Assembly: GCA_037439465.1 (NCBI GenBank)
Contig: JBBIVX010000003.1
Location: forward strand, 62,001-126,000
Direction: 5' to 3'
DNA from: Parasulfuritortus sp037439465
Lineage (GTDB): Bacteria > Pseudomonadota > Gammaproteobacteria > Burkholderiales > Thiobacillaceae
DNA length: 64,000 nucleotides
Numbering within the stretch: the first letter of the stretch is position 1; each line of letters begins with the position of its first letter. Below the pieces are notes generated by a model. It did no database searches and was not told the DNA's origin. It saw nothing but the letters and a program-made list of their open reading frames with translations. This document shows positions 63,270-64,000 of the stretch, piece after piece. Position numbers and translations under genes: made by a program.

Positions 63270-64000
63270 ATGTCTACGAAACTTAAACAATTGGCTTTGA
63301 TCGGCGCCGGCGCCGCCCTTGGCGTTGCCCTGACCCTGAATTATTCCGCCAACGCCGAGCGCGAACCCGAACCCCTGCCGATCGAGGATCTGCGTGCCTT
63401 CACCGAGATATTCGGCAAAATCAAGAGCGATTACGTCGAACCGGTGGAGGACAAGAAGCTCATCACCGAGGCGATCAACGGCATGCTGTCCGGCCTCGAT
63501 CCACATTCCTCCTACCTCGACGCCGAGGCCTTCAAGGAGATGCAGGTCGGCACCCATGGCGAATTCGGCGGCCTCGGCATCGAGGTCGGCATGGAGGACG
63601 GCTTCGTCAAGGTGGTCGCGCCCATCGAGGACACACCCGCCTACAAAGCCGGTATCAAGAGCGGCGATCTGATCATCAAGCTGGATGAAACGCCGGTGAA
63701 GGGCATGACCCTAAACGAGGCGGTAAAGCGCATGCGTGGCAAGCCTGGCACCGACATTACCCTCACCATCATCCGCAAAAACGAGACCAAGCCGATCATC
63801 GCCACCGTGACCCGTGCCGTCATCAAGATCAAAAGCATCAAGGACAAGCTCGTCGAACCCGGTTACGGCTATGTCCGCGTCACCCAGTTTCAGGAGCATA
63901 CCGGCGAGAATCTGGTGACGGCCCTCAGGGGCCTGGAGACGCAAAACAAGGAGCCCCTCAAGGGCCTCATCCTCGACCTGCGCAACGACCCCGGCGGCCT
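63270..64000 (+). CDS. ctpA: C-terminal processing peptidase CtpA (S41 family), 5' part
   Basis: The gene runs off the right edge; 243 codons are present. ATG at 63270 is preceded by TAAGGA. The protein begins with an uncleaved or cleaved signal segment (about 8-30, ending near ANA), then a helical region with DYVEPVEDKKLITEAINGML and LDPHSSYL, a PDZ domain (about 100-180) with GEFGGLGIEVGMEDG, and the beginning of the S41 peptidase domain (YVRVTQFQEHT, LILDLRNDPGG). The Ser-Lys catalytic pair lies beyond the window. It sits in the envelope after envC. Confidence 0.93.
   Translation, partial: MSTKLKQLALIGAGAALGVALTLNYSANAEREPEPLPIEDLRAFTEIFGKIKSDYVEPVEDKKLITEAINGMLSGLDPHSSYLDAEAFKEMQVGTHGEFGGLGIEVGMEDGFVKVVAPIEDTPAYKAGIKSGDLIIKLDETPVKGMTLNEAVKRMRGKPGTDITLTIIRKNETKPIIATVTRAVIKIKSIKDKLVEPGYGYVRVTQFQEHTGENLVTALRGLETQNKEPLKGLILDLRNDPGG

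Overview
The window is high-GC, densely packed chromosomal DNA from a betaproteobacterium, most likely a Thiobacillaceae/Hydrogenophilales-like sulfur- or hydrogen-oxidising autotroph. I infer this from the gene order def-fmt-htpX-rsmB-DUF4390-ntrYX-trkAH, the 'ferrooxidans-type' gshA, the NAD-reducing Hox hydrogenase, the Calvin-type cluster tkt-gap-pgk-pyk-fba and a YgaV/BigR-like persulfide-type regulator. No species can be named from the sequence alone. Both ends cut genes: a secreted (probably LysM) protein at the left edge and ctpA at the right edge.

Layout. 1-11k: translation start and proteostasis genes (def, fmt, htpX, rsmB), an exported DUF4390 protein, the NtrY/NtrX two-component system with a strikingly degenerate NtrX, TrkAH potassium uptake and a TPR protein. 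11-13.4k: yggX-ubiE convergent with mlaA-greB. 13.4-14.1k: tRNA-Ala(GGC) and tRNA-Glu(TTC) with a clear promoter and terminator, then a decayed gene. 14.1-19.1k: hoxFUYHW. 19.1-22.7k: argA, rsmE, a thioredoxin-like protein and an inositol-monophosphatase-like protein. 22.9-29.9k: transketolase, GAPDH, PGK, pyruvate kinase and class II aldolase, with hairpin elements in three of the four spacers and a strong terminator at the end.

30-34.4k: an RND membrane fusion protein and pump. 34.5-41.8k: purC, then a Pho box and pstSCAB-phoU-phoB-phoR. 41.8-47.1k, minus strand: gshA-gshB-apbE-dinB-like-rlmL. 47.1-51.4k: trmL, a very large VanZ/O-antigen-ligase fusion and a small secreted four-cysteine protein. 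51.7-60.4k, minus strand: an ArsR regulator with the two persulfide-sensing cysteines, tolC-MFP-RND pump, DUF2892, rhodanese, grxC, secB and gpsA. 60.5-64k: gpmI, envC, ctpA.

The genes fit an organism that draws NADH from H2, fixes carbon through the Calvin cycle, and handles reactive sulfur with glutathione, glutaredoxin, rhodanese and a dedicated efflux system. The most promising candidate for an undescribed system is the regulator-efflux-sulfurtransferase locus at 53.2-60.4k, with a perfect 9-bp inverted repeat in front of tolC. Other unusual items are the NtrX that has lost its ATPase motifs, the triple-VanZ/ligase fusion, the DinB-fold protein inside a glutathione operon, and the hairpin-punctuated carbon-metabolism cluster.
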